Positions 35,180-43,323 of a stretch of DNA of 47,740 nt are shown here, one piece after another. Source of the DNA: Nostoc sp. CMAA1605 (GTDB taxonomy: Bacteria; Cyanobacteriota; Cyanobacteriia; Cyanobacteriales; Nostocaceae); contig NZ_PJIZ01000058.1 in NCBI RefSeq assembly GCF_021596505.1, positions 1-47,740 of the forward strand, in the 5' to 3' direction. Below the pieces are notes generated by a model, which was given only the letters and a program-made list of their open reading frames with translations, did not search any database and had not been told where the DNA came from. The translations under genes were made by a program, and so were the position numbers. Within the stretch, counting starts at the first letter, position 1, and every line of letters begins with the position of its first letter.

Positions 35180-35784
35180 CACTTTTAAGTAAAATTCTCT
35201 TATTCTTTCCCACCTTGATATTTATCATCACTGGGACTGCAATCTTTTATTTTGTCCATTCACCCAGCATTTTCAGTCTTCTAGCTGTATTGTTTTCGAT
35301 TTATGGGTTTCCTGTGGTTGTTTATCGCTGTCATCAATGGATTTATCCTGTGCAGGAGGGTATTAGTTATCTACAAGGTAAAGAATATAGTCCTTGGTGG
35401 GGTAGTCATCAAATCCAGTCGATTTATATTGCAATTCCAGCCTTAGAAGCGATGCTGCGGTTGATTCCTGGGGTATTTTCTATTTGGTTGCGATTGTGGG
35501 GTGCGAAAGTGGGACGAGATGTTTACTGGACACCAGGATTAGAGATTGCCGATCGCGGTTTAATAGAAATAGGCGATCGCGTGGTTATCGGTCATCGTGT
35601 GGGGATATATTCCCATGTCATCAAACCCCGCAAGCAGAATTTAATGTTATATATCAAAAAAGTTAAGATTGGTAGCAATGTGTTTGTTGGTGCTGGAAGT
35701 CATCTTGCGCCTGGTGTAGTGATTAATGACTATACTTTTATTGCTGCTGATACAAACCTTTACCCTAACCAACAGGTGCAGTAA
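35176..35784 (+). CDS. Left-handed beta-helix acyltransferase
   Basis: 202 aa from ATG 35176, which overlaps the previous stop; a longer frame from 35071 lies inside the hydroxylase gene. Two hydrophobic helices (about 8-28 and 33-48) precede a hexapeptide-repeat domain (WGAKVGRDVYWTPGLEIADRGLIEIGDRVVIGHRVGIYSH, VKIGSNVFVGAGSHLAPGVVINDYTFIAADTNLYPNQ) of the maltose/colanic acid O-acyltransferase type. The usual active-site His could be His136 or His147. It probably acetylates or acylates a hydroxyl group made by the upstream enzymes. The membrane anchor suits a lipid substrate. It ends the tightly packed part of the cluster. Confidence 0.82.
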   Translation: MTLLSKILLFFPTLIFIITGTAIFYFVHSPSIFSLLAVLFSIYGFPVVVYRCHQWIYPVQEGISYLQGKEYSPWWGSHQIQSIYIAIPALEAMLRLIPGVFSIWLRLWGAKVGRDVYWTPGLEIADRGLIEIGDRVVIGHRVGIYSHVIKPRKQNLMLYIKKVKIGSNVFVGAGSHLAPGVVINDYTFIAADTNLYPNQQVQ

Positions 35785-35858
35785 TTTGTCAGTAGCTAAG
35801 TTTACTGGTGATAATTGGTCAGCCACTGTAAATATCCCCAAAATCAATTCCGCGAAAC

Positions 35859-36464
35859 ATGACAACCTCTATTCACAATCTTGTGCAGACACTCTTGTCA
35901 CAATGGTTAGAATCTGACGCAACACCAGAGTCACCGATAGAAGGTATCGCCCCTGAATTTGCCAATTTGTTAGGAGTCCGTCCCGAAGAATTTACATTTG
36001 ATTCGCTATTTCACAGGGATGAAACACCTGAATGGATGTGGAAAGCTATCGAGTTTAATGAAGTTTTTGACGGACAATTTTTCTTTTATGTACCAACTGC
36101 ATGGTCTCAGACACGACAAGAAAAGCTCAATGTTATCTTAGGCGATACTACCACTACTCGGCAATCGATTCTCCTAACTAAAAAGTCTTTTTGGCAACCG
36201 CAGATAATTAACCTTTTGCAAGAGGTGAAAGTTATAGCATTCGCTTATTATCCTCTATACAGACCGCATTATCATCAATGGGTTTTTGTTACAGAAGACA
36301 AAAATACAGGTTCTATGTGGACGTTTGGCGTATATAGTGCGGGAGATTATATTGTGATAGTTAAAGGAGATGCGCCGACGATTTCTGACATCAATCATCA
36401 ACTTACTTCGCTAATCAATACCAATCCCTGGTATGGGTGGATTGAATCAGCTAAAGCTCGATAA
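35859..36464 (+). CDS. Hypothetical protein, 201 aa
   Basis: No signal peptide or membrane helix. Acidic N-terminal half (SPIEGIAPEFANLLGVRPEEF), a middle rich in aromatic residues (FDGQFFFYVPTAWSQTRQEK) and a late WVFVTEDKNTGSMWTFGVYSAGDYIVIVKGD with strand-like repetition. I recognise no family. It lies 74 bp after the acyltransferase gene on the same strand, so it may be the last gene of the cluster or an unrelated gene. It is convergent with the PIN toxin gene. Confidence 0.55.
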   Translation: MTTSIHNLVQTLLSQWLESDATPESPIEGIAPEFANLLGVRPEEFTFDSLFHRDETPEWMWKAIEFNEVFDGQFFFYVPTAWSQTRQEKLNVILGDTTTTRQSILLTKKSFWQPQIINLLQEVKVIAFAYYPLYRPHYHQWVFVTEDKNTGSMWTFGVYSAGDYIVIVKGDAPTISDINHQLTSLINTNPWYGWIESAKAR

Positions 36465-36489
36465 ACTTTATTTTTCCTCTAGGGAATCC

Positions 36490-36939
36490 TTAAGTGATGT
36501 TTTGCCACAGATCAGCTGCTATAAACCTCGACAAGTGACCTACATTCGTTGTTGCAATGACAACATTTGGAATTGCTAGAGTAGTTGTTTGAGCTACCAG
36601 AATCATATCACCGTCAATCATTTTGTCACCTGCTGTTGGCTGCCCTTGCTGACGAGCTTGTGACCAAAAGTGCGCCGCTTGGCGCATTGCAGCTGTTGTA
36701 ATTGGCAAATACTCAATAAACTTAGCTAAATTATCTAGACGAGCAATACCCTTAGACTTGTTTGCTCGTAATAACTCTCGACGAACTTCATAGTCTGCAA
36801 TTTCTGGAATAATAACGCGGTTGCCTGATGTAATGTGAGCTTGTAGCCATTGGGTGCAAGCAAGACTCTCAGCAGATACCTTTGGATTAGTGACTAGACC
36901 AAGCGGCCCTGTATCTAGAACAATGGCTTGGTTCACCAA
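36490..36939 (-). CDS. PIN-domain toxin 2 (VapC-like)
   Basis: 149 aa. PIN motifs: IVLDTGPLG (Asp9), IIPEIADYEVRRELLR with Glu46, AGDKMIDGDMILVAQTTTL with Asp105/109/111 and VIATTN (127-132). Its start overlaps the antitoxin end by seven bases. Same role as the first PIN toxin but unrelated in detail. The pair lies just downstream of the oxygenase cluster. Confidence 0.88.
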   Translation of the reverse strand: MVNQAIVLDTGPLGLVTNPKVSAESLACTQWLQAHITSGNRVIIPEIADYEVRRELLRANKSKGIARLDNLAKFIEYLPITTAAMRQAAHFWSQARQQGQPTAGDKMIDGDMILVAQTTTLAIPNVVIATTNVGHLSRFIAADLWQNIT

Positions 36940-37217
36940 GTTATACCTTTCATCTCAAGTGGAAATAACTTGCGATCAGATAACCGATTCTCATCTAAAG
37001 CATGAATTAAATACTCACCTGTTTCCTGCTGTTCTAACCCATCCTCATCATCAATCCAGGATTGAAGTAAGTTAACTGCTTCAACTTGCTTTTGCTTCAA
37101 CAAAGCAGAATTTGTCAAAAGCTGCAATACCACTGCCTCTACTGAAAGCCCGTGTCGATTGGCTTCCTGTACAAGATACTGCTCTAACTCTGGTGACAGG
37201 TTAAGGGTTAGTGTCAT
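36933..37217 (-). CDS. Antitoxin 2, RHH-like
   Basis: 94 aa. TLTLNLSPELEQYLVQEANRHGLSVEAVVLQLLTNS fits a ribbon-helix-helix DNA-binding N-terminus. The polar tail (LIHALDENRLSDRKLFPLEMKGITW) would bind the PIN protein. It is the first gene of a two-gene operon. Confidence 0.85.
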   Translation of the reverse strand: MTLTLNLSPELEQYLVQEANRHGLSVEAVVLQLLTNSALLKQKQVEAVNLLQSWIDDEDGLEQQETGEYLIHALDENRLSDRKLFPLEMKGITW

Positions 37218-37267
37218 AAATCTTTTGAAGATACACCCTATATTTTAAAGGTCGTGGCGCGCACTCA

Positions 37268-37492
37268 TCAAGCAGGATTCGCATAGGCTGTCAGCATTTC
37301 CTTGGCTAATTCAAGGGCGGCGATCGCCTGATCACGACTAACACTGGGAAAATGATCTAAGAATTCATCAAGTGAATCGCCTGCTTCGAGATAATCGAGC
37401 AAAGTTTTCATTGGCACACGAGTTCCAACAAAAACAGGAATTCCTCCCAGGATGTCAGGGTCACTATGAATAACAAGCTTTGCGGCTGTCAT
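37268..37492 (-). CDS. Orphan DUF433 antitoxin-like protein
   Basis: 74 aa from the Met at 37492; the 30 codons upstream of it look non-coding. DUF433 signature: KLVIHSDPDILGGIPVFVGTRVPMKTLLDYLEAGDSLDEFLDHFPSVSRDQAIAALELAKEML. No DUF5615 partner lies next to it; downstream on the same strand, 50 bp away, is the RHH/PIN operon. It is a solitary antitoxin or a regulator that has lost its toxin. Confidence 0.85.
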   Translation of the reverse strand: MTAAKLVIHSDPDILGGIPVFVGTRVPMKTLLDYLEAGDSLDEFLDHFPSVSRDQAIAALELAKEMLTAYANPA

Positions 37493-37663
37493 ATAAATTA
37501 TCCGGTATAGCAAAAGTACCTCTGATCTTAAGCTATAACTAACTGCTCGGAACTTCTTGAAAATGTGCGGCATTTCCACCAAGATAAAGGTTCAGTCAGT
37601 TACGGCGTAGTATTAGCTGACTTTAGACTTAGATATAAACCTAGTTTAGAACATTTCTGGGTA

Positions 37664-38197
37664 TTATTTCGGCACTATATCCTGTGGCGGAATTATTTTG
37701 CCAGAATTATAGTCCTCCCACACTTTATCAAGTAATTTGCGCCTTTGTTGAGACGCATTGACATAAGATTGAATTTCAGATCGCAACAACTTTTTCATTA
37801 GGGGTTGTTTTGCTACCTTCAATAATTCTTTTAACTCTGCTTCTGAAAAATTAGCTTCTAGCGAAGTAATGTATTGATCCTCAATTTGCCGCCAACCGGC
37901 TTCTTTCGCCAAAACGCCAACTAACCATACTCTAAACTGGTCGTTGTTCGTTGAAGGTGAGATTGTTATATCAACACTGTTATTAAGATATAGGTCGTAT
38001 TTTTGAGCAATTCCTGCTTCCGAAAGCACTTGTTTAGCTAATTCTTTCTTAGATGTTGTAGTCGTCCTTTCTCTTTCTGATCTGACTTTCTGTGATGGTT
38101 GCTGTTGAGAGTGAGCTATACACGCACTGACAAAGATAGAGAAAATTATGAAGATAGTTGAAGCATACACCTTAATTTTGAACATAATAAACTCCAA
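37664..38197 (-). CDS. DUF2059-like exported protein
   Basis: 177 aa. The hydrophobic N-terminus (MFKIKVYASTIFIIFSIFVSAC from Met5) ends at Cys26 and looks like a lipoprotein or secretory signal. A Gln/Arg-rich linker is followed by a helical domain (KELAKQVLSEAGIAQKYDLYLNN ... EANFSEAELKELLKVAKQPLMKKLLRSEIQSY) resembling DUF2059. Function unknown; periplasmic location is likely. Confidence 0.65.
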   Translation of the reverse strand: MEFIMFKIKVYASTIFIIFSIFVSACIAHSQQQPSQKVRSERERTTTTSKKELAKQVLSEAGIAQKYDLYLNNSVDITISPSTNNDQFRVWLVGVLAKEAGWRQIEDQYITSLEANFSEAELKELLKVAKQPLMKKLLRSEIQSYVNASQQRRKLLDKVWEDYNSGKIIPPQDIVPK

Positions 38198-38306
38198 TAA
38201 AAAAGTTTAGTCAATTGCAACCTACTTTACGAGATTCGCGATCGCATTTCTCGTTGTTGGTAGTATAAAACGATAGCTTACCAAACAGTGCTGATCTGAC
38301 TAATTA

Positions 38307-38786
38307 TTAAAACGCCGCGTTTAATACTTTGCGAAACACGACCTTATCATCACCCGCAGCATAGAAATCACGGATGCACGCTTCTTCTTCGTAGCCACAC
38401 TTCGCGTAGAAAGCTCGCGTGCGCTTGAGTTCCGGTAGCCCTGACGTTTCCACCAGCAGCATACGCCCACCGCGCAACGTCAACGTTTGTTCAACGTAAT
38501 GCAGCAGTTTCGTACCGCGTCCTTGTCCCTGGTAATCACGTTGGATGCCGATCAATTGCAGATTCCAGGTCTGATTGGTCATCAGTTCTATCTCGCAGTA
38601 GGCAACCCCCACCAGACATTCGTCGTCATCGTCAGTGAGCCAAAAACGATTGCTGTCGCTATTACCCTTAAAGTAATCCATCAGCATTTCAGTGAGTGTC
38701 TGGAGTTGGTCTGACTGGAATAGCCCTGTTGTTTCAGCTAGGGCGATTAGTGCGGTTGTGTCATCGGGCGTAATCGGTCGAATCAT
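38307..38786 (-). CDS. GNAT family N-acetyltransferase
   Basis: 159 aa. GNAT fold: MIRPITPDDTTALIALA at the start, a CLVGVAYCEIELM strand, and the acetyl-CoA P-loop region GIQRDYQGQGRGTKLLHYVE (80-99) with QGQGRG. TRAFYAKCGYEEEA and DDKVVFRKVL complete the domain. It is higher in G+C than its neighbours (many CGC/GCG codons), which hints at recent transfer. The substrate amine is unknown. Confidence 0.9.
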   Translation of the reverse strand: MIRPITPDDTTALIALAETTGLFQSDQLQTLTEMLMDYFKGNSDSNRFWLTDDDDECLVGVAYCEIELMTNQTWNLQLIGIQRDYQGQGRGTKLLHYVEQTLTLRGGRMLLVETSGLPELKRTRAFYAKCGYEEEACIRDFYAAGDDKVVFRKVLNAAF

Positions 38787-38871
38787 GGTGAACTCCAGGG
38801 TATTGAGTTCAAATATACTACAATATATTACAAAATACGATGCTTAGGGATCAACAAATAATCTAGAAGTA

Positions 38872-40416
38872 ATGATACTGGTTTACTTTGTTATGATGCG
38901 TCCGATTATTCAGCTTTTTGGGCAAATACTCGCACCCACGGCGCGAAGATTTGATCAAGCATTGGATGACCCTGAATCAATGCAGATATCTGTGCAGAGA
39001 GAAATTTGCGATCGCCTGATTGCCAGCACATACGGCAAAGCCTTGGGAATTAATTCCCTCGCAGATTGGGAACGTGTTCCCATTGTTGATTATGACGCAC
39101 TGATACCTTGGATTGGCAATCCCGAAAAACATCACAAAGGTCAGTCAATTCCCCTTACACCTGAGCCTATTTTGTTCTATGAAAAAACCTCTGGTAGTAG
39201 TGGGGCAGTAAAATGGATTCCCTACACGCAATCTTTGCGGCGGTCATTTAATCAAATGTTTTGCGTCTGGGCGCATGATTTAATTGTGAATGGGCCGAAA
39301 TTCTCCACAGGTAAGCTTTACGCCTGTATTTCGCCACAGTTAAATCAAACTAATTCTCCATCTTTACAAGATGATTTAGATTATCTTGATGGTTGGTTGC
39401 GATGGTTTTTGCGTCCTTGGTTGGTGATGCCAAAGGGATTAAATAAATTACATGACGCACAACAGTTTAAACATCAGTTAGCTTTGGCATTATTACAAGC
39501 TGAAACACTAGAAATTATCTCAATTTGGAGTCCAAGTTTTTTACAAGTACATTTAAAATATATTCAAGAAAATCATGAGTTATTGCGAAGAGAATTACAA
39601 GGAAAAATATCAGAACATCGCCTGCAACTATTGAGGGACAATATACCCTGGGCGCAACTATGGCCAAATTTAAAGCTGATTTCTTGCTGGGATAGTGCTA
39701 ACGCCGCCGACCAAGCTAAGGGATTGCGATCGCTCTTTCCCCATGTTTTAATTCAAGGTAAGGGACTGCTGGCGACTGAAGCCCCAATGACAATTCCCTT
39801 AATTGCAGCGCAAGGATATGTTCCAGTTATAGATGAAGTTTTTTTCGAGTTTGAGGATGAGACTGGCTCTCTGTATAAATTACACGAACTCTGCATTGGC
39901 AAAGAATACACAATTATTTTATCCCAAAAAGGCGGTTTATATCGCTATCGTATCGGCGATCGCATCCGCGTCACTCATTGGTATCGCCATACACCTTGCT
40001 TAGAATTTTTGGGACGACATCCAGCAGTTAGCGATTTAGTTGGTGAAAAGTTACATGAAAGCTTTGTGTATGATGTTTTAAATAGCCTAAACTTACCAGG
40101 AACTCATTTTAAAAGTTTAGTTCCCGTCGCCCAGCCACCGCACTATATTCTTTTGCTAGATACAGCCCAAGAAACACCAGAAATTATTGCTCAACAATTA
40201 GATGCAGCTTTATCTCAATCACATCATTATTATCGAGCGCGATCGCTTGGTCAACTTGCAACACCAAAAGTTTTTATATCTCCACAAATGCCTGAACTGC
40301 TATCATTGCATCGCGCCCACAATGGTAGTATTTGGGGAGGCATTAAGCATCCTCTTTTGGCAACATCTCCCCTTAGCGGGGAACTTTTACAAAAGCTTGG
40401 TTTGTATGGATTGTGA
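38872..40416 (+). CDS. GH3-type acyl-acid amido synthetase
   Basis: 514 aa (or about 507 from Met8/Met9). ANL-superfamily motifs in the GH3 arrangement: FYEKTSGSSGAVKWIPYT with the phosphate loop TSGSSG at 106-111, IQGKGLLATEAPMTIPL, and GGLYRYRIGDRIRV, then FLGRHPAVSDLVGEKLHES before the mobile C-terminal domain. Plant GH3 enzymes (auxin, jasmonate) adenylate a carboxylic acid and join it to an amino acid. Bacterial members occur in biosynthetic clusters. Here it could activate an acid made by the oxygenases 3 to 13 kb upstream, but toxin-antitoxin and hypothetical genes lie between. A strong bidirectional terminator follows the stop. Confidence 0.87.
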   Translation: MILVYFVMMRPIIQLFGQILAPTARRFDQALDDPESMQISVQREICDRLIASTYGKALGINSLADWERVPIVDYDALIPWIGNPEKHHKGQSIPLTPEPILFYEKTSGSSGAVKWIPYTQSLRRSFNQMFCVWAHDLIVNGPKFSTGKLYACISPQLNQTNSPSLQDDLDYLDGWLRWFLRPWLVMPKGLNKLHDAQQFKHQLALALLQAETLEIISIWSPSFLQVHLKYIQENHELLRRELQGKISEHRLQLLRDNIPWAQLWPNLKLISCWDSANAADQAKGLRSLFPHVLIQGKGLLATEAPMTIPLIAAQGYVPVIDEVFFEFEDETGSLYKLHELCIGKEYTIILSQKGGLYRYRIGDRIRVTHWYRHTPCLEFLGRHPAVSDLVGEKLHESFVYDVLNSLNLPGTHFKSLVPVAQPPHYILLLDTAQETPEIIAQQLDAALSQSHHYYRARSLGQLATPKVFISPQMPELLSLHRAHNGSIWGGIKHPLLATSPLSGELLQKLGLYGL

Positions 40417-40418
40417 TG

Positions 40419-40460
40419 AAAGGTGACAGGGAATTTAATTTAAAATTCCCTGTCACCTTT
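40419..40460. terminator. Bidirectional terminator, 18-bp perfect stem
   Basis: AAAGGTGACAGGGAATTT (40419-40436) and its exact complement (40443-40460) with a six-base loop, T-rich on both outer sides. It lies three bases after the GH3 stop codon and 20 bases before the end of the convergent RidA-like gene, so it probably serves both. Confidence 0.85.
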
Positions 40461-40480
40461 GTAATTATCTAAAAAAACTA

Positions 40481-41059
40481 CTAGCGATCGCGCTTTTCTG
40501 GAATGACGGCATAAGCATCAATCTCAAACAACATCCCATCGAGTGCTAGTCTAGGAACTGGTATCAGTGTATTTGCTGGTACTTTAAAACCCCATAAACC
40601 CGCTATTTCACGTCCTAAAGGAATCAATTTATCTTGAGTATGATTAACTATTAAAACTGTAGTTTTTACTACATCTTCTGGCTGCGCTCCAGCTGCACTT
40701 AAGGCGAAACGCAAGTTCTGAAAAGCCTTGACTAGCTGTGGCTCAAATTCGCTAGAAACAAGATTTCCTTGTAAATCTGAACCAAATTGACCAGAAATAT
40801 AAACTGTTCTGGTATTAGGTGGGGTAATGGCAATATGACTATAGCCATTTTGGGGTGCATTGTATAAAGTCGGCGGATTTATTAAGGTCACATCGTCATC
40901 ATCTTTGTTGTTTTTTGCCAGTGCTTGACCTTGTGTTCCTACTGCTAATGTCGTAGCTACTCCAGTACCGCCTAACCACAAAAGAGCATTTCTTCGTGAA
41001 AATTTTGTCACCAATGAATTGACGGTGCTAGTAATACGTTTATTCATCGCAAATCCCAT
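40481..41059 (-). CDS. Exported RidA/YjgF-family protein
   Basis: 192 aa. The N-terminus is a Tat-like signal (SRRNALLWLGGTGVATTLAV, then QALA as cleavage site near 48). The rest is a RidA-fold domain: SHIAITPPNTRTVYISGQFG, FEPQLVKAFQNLRFALSAAGAQPEDVVKTTVLIVNH, and LIPVPRLALDGMLFEIDAYAVIP. The family's usual Arg in the active site is seen as R in VPRLAL. RidA enzymes hydrolyse reactive imines and enamines; exported members are less well understood. The start could be Met5 (41047). It is convergent with the GH3 gene. Confidence 0.85.
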   Translation of the reverse strand: MGFAMNKRITSTVNSLVTKFSRRNALLWLGGTGVATTLAVGTQGQALAKNNKDDDDVTLINPPTLYNAPQNGYSHIAITPPNTRTVYISGQFGSDLQGNLVSSEFEPQLVKAFQNLRFALSAAGAQPEDVVKTTVLIVNHTQDKLIPLGREIAGLWGFKVPANTLIPVPRLALDGMLFEIDAYAVIPEKRDR

Positions 41060-41506
41060 CCCTAAAAATAAGTGATTTTTGGCACTATATATTAGTCATA
41101 TTATCTAGCTAATTAGATGCAAAATATACTAGTACAAACGCTTTTTTTAATGAAAATCATACAACTTTCATGAGTTTGAAATAATGATGAAGTTTAATAA
41201 TTATCCTCGTAGTAATTACTAGTAAGTTGTTGATTATAGATCACTCAAATATGATGTTATAAAATTCAGTACCATCTACTTCACTGCTGTGATTTTCTCT
41301 GTGAGTAGCTCATGGCGGTGATTCTAGGATTTATTCAGATGAATTTAGTCTGCTTTTCTATGCAAAAAATCTACCATTAGATAGGGGCAAAAAGTTTAAC
41401 CAAGTATTACACTAGCTATCACTAAAAAGACTTAATTACAAAACAAAATGCTTTTTGTAGAGACGAAGATTTACGCCTCTACAAAATTTTGGCTTATCTC
41501 TTGAAA
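41060..41506. other. AT-rich intergenic region
   Basis: 447 bp, no gene. It would hold the promoter of the RidA-like gene and, at its far end, the terminator hairpin of the sulfate-binding protein gene (listed separately). Confidence 0.55.
41453..41486 (-). terminator. Terminator-type hairpin after the first sbpA
   Basis: TTTTGTAGAG (41453-41462) pairs with CTCTACAAAA (41477-41486). It starts about 20 bases after the stop codon of the minus-strand gene. Related palindromes beginning TTGTAGAGACG are frequent in Nostocales, so it may also be an interspersed repeat. Confidence 0.65.
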
Positions 41507-42613
41507 TTAACGCCGTCCGCCTTGAATTTTGTCAAAGATCGAACCATCATCAAAGAATTTCTTCTGTATTGTGTTCCAACCGCCCAAACTCTGCACATTG
41601 TAAAGCTTGGATACTTTGGGGAATTTATTGCTAACCTCTTTGCTCACACTGGCGTTAACTGGTCTAAAACCAACGTTGGCAAATTCTCGTTGTGCTTCTG
41701 GGGTAAATAGAAACTTGACAAAAGCTTCTGAAACTTCACGAGTACCTTTTTTATCAACATTTCTGTCCACAACTGCAACTGGGCCATCAATGGAGATATT
41801 GACTTGCGGAACAATATAAGAAGGTGAAGTCTGCCCTTGTTTTGCAGCTAAGATGACTTCGTTTTCATAGTTGAGTAATACGTCTCCTTGTCCTTTTTTG
41901 TAGAACGCGTCACTTGCTTCCCTTGCATCTTTAGGTAATACAGGTACATTTCTATAGACTTTAGTCACGAAATCTAAAGCCTGAGCTTCACTACCACCAT
42001 TTTTAGCGATCGCGCCCCACAAAGCCAAGAAATTCCAACGCGCACCACCTGACGTTTTGGGGTTAGCTGTAATTACCTTAATTCCTGGTTTAGCTAAATC
42101 ACTCCAGCCTTGAATCTTTTTCGGATTCCCGTCTCTTGTTTCTATTGTGACTACAGAACGAGTGACGATGGAGTTATTTGGTGCTTCTTTTTCCCAACCA
42201 GGTTGAATTAAACCTGCTTGTTCAATCTTTTTAGTATCTAAAGCCAGTGCTAAAGCCACAACATCTGCGTCTAAACCATCGATGACGGCGCGAGTTTGAG
42301 AACCAGAACCACCATAGCTTTGACGAATGACTAAATCTTGACCCTTTTCTCGTTTCCACTTCGCGACAAACTTAGGAATGATTTTTTCATAAGCAGCCTT
42401 GGTAACAGCATAGGAAACTAAAGTAATTTCAACTTTCTTGCCTCTTTGGCTAATTAGTTGTGTCTTTTGACTAGCTGATGCTATTTGGGAGTTTGTCCCA
42501 GAGATAGGTGTGAAAGTAGTGACACCTAAACCTACAGCTACTAATAAAACTGAGGAACGACGTAAAGATGGCTGCAATCTGAGATTCAGCCTTGATAAGA
42601 TTGTGAATGTCAT
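41507..42613 (-). CDS. sbpA: Sulfate-binding protein (first copy)
   Basis: 368 aa. Signal region with basic start and hydrophobic core (SSVLLVAVGLGVTTF). Periplasmic binding protein of the sulfate/thiosulfate type: VEITLVSYAVTKAAYEKIIPKF, RQSYGGSGSQTRAVIDGL (anion-binding loop), DVVALALALDT, NPKTSGGARWNFLALWG and KKGQGDVLLNYENEVILA. It delivers sulfate to the CysT/CysW permease encoded divergently. No lipobox, so it may be soluble in the periplasm, unlike the second copy. Two diverged sulfate-binding genes side by side suggest backup or different affinity. Confidence 0.93.
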   Translation of the reverse strand: MTFTILSRLNLRLQPSLRRSSVLLVAVGLGVTTFTPISGTNSQIASASQKTQLISQRGKKVEITLVSYAVTKAAYEKIIPKFVAKWKREKGQDLVIRQSYGGSGSQTRAVIDGLDADVVALALALDTKKIEQAGLIQPGWEKEAPNNSIVTRSVVTIETRDGNPKKIQGWSDLAKPGIKVITANPKTSGGARWNFLALWGAIAKNGGSEAQALDFVTKVYRNVPVLPKDAREASDAFYKKGQGDVLLNYENEVILAAKQGQTSPSYIVPQVNISIDGPVAVVDRNVDKKGTREVSEAFVKFLFTPEAQREFANVGFRPVNASVSKEVSNKFPKVSKLYNVQSLGGWNTIQKKFFDDGSIFDKIQGGRR

Positions 42614-43323
42614 GGGATGTGTCTCTTTTGATTAGCTAACGGCAATTAATTGACGCAAATTCCAGACGAAGATAGTTAAAGCTTGGGACAACATAGTATT
42701 AATCATTACTTTATGTTGTCCCGTTTTTTTACTGATAATTTACGGTTCATCTATCGTAAAACGAGGTTATAAAAAAGTAAAGTAGGAGCAAATATTTCCA
42801 ATGTTCCGAATATTTGAATTAAGCATCAGTCGGAAAATCAGCAACGGCAGAAAGTAAACTTGATTATTTTTGGTCAAAGCTTTTTCCCTAGCAGTAGTTG
42901 CTCTGAAAACTTAACTATATTAGCTAGTTAAAAAGCATCTAATATCAGGGTATATTACTGATGATTTAATGAATTGTGAGCAGAATTTCATTCTTGTAAG
43001 GCTGATTCCACAAGAAACCTGTCAGGTTTAAGTATTCAAACTTTGACATTACAATTCATCACCAGAAACAGTGACAAAAAGCAAGGTTGAAATCAAAATT
43101 AGTGTCTCTCTCTAGTCGGGGGTACTTACACTTTCTTATGGAAGCCACACCCGAAAAATCTGTTTTATTACCAATGAAACTGGTAAAATTTCTATATTTC
43201 CCATATCTCCGATAGAGAATATGAAGTTTTTTCTTGTCAACTGCACAATGTATCTGTAATTATTGTATATATATACAACTGTATTTACATCGATTAACCG
43301 TATATTCTCTAGGAGAATTTGGC
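42614..43323. other. Divergent promoter region of the two sulfate-binding genes
   Basis: 710 bp, no gene. It holds the promoters of both sbpA copies and a plus-strand terminator hairpin at 42685-42730 (listed separately). A Shine-Dalgarno AGGAG at 43311-43315 belongs to the second copy. Confidence 0.6.
42685..42730 (+). terminator. Orphan plus-strand terminator hairpin
   Basis: GGGACAACATA (42685-42695) pairs perfectly with TATGTTGTCCC (42712-42722), followed by G and seven T (42724-42730). No plus-strand gene lies upstream; the gene there is the minus-strand sbpA, whose start is 72 bases away. It may end an antisense or small RNA. Confidence 0.6.

Noticed and set aside
43138..43215. 25-codon frame upstream of the second sbpA, possible leader peptide
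   Set aside because: No ribosome binding site and no cysteine or methionine run that would suggest sulfur-linked attenuation.
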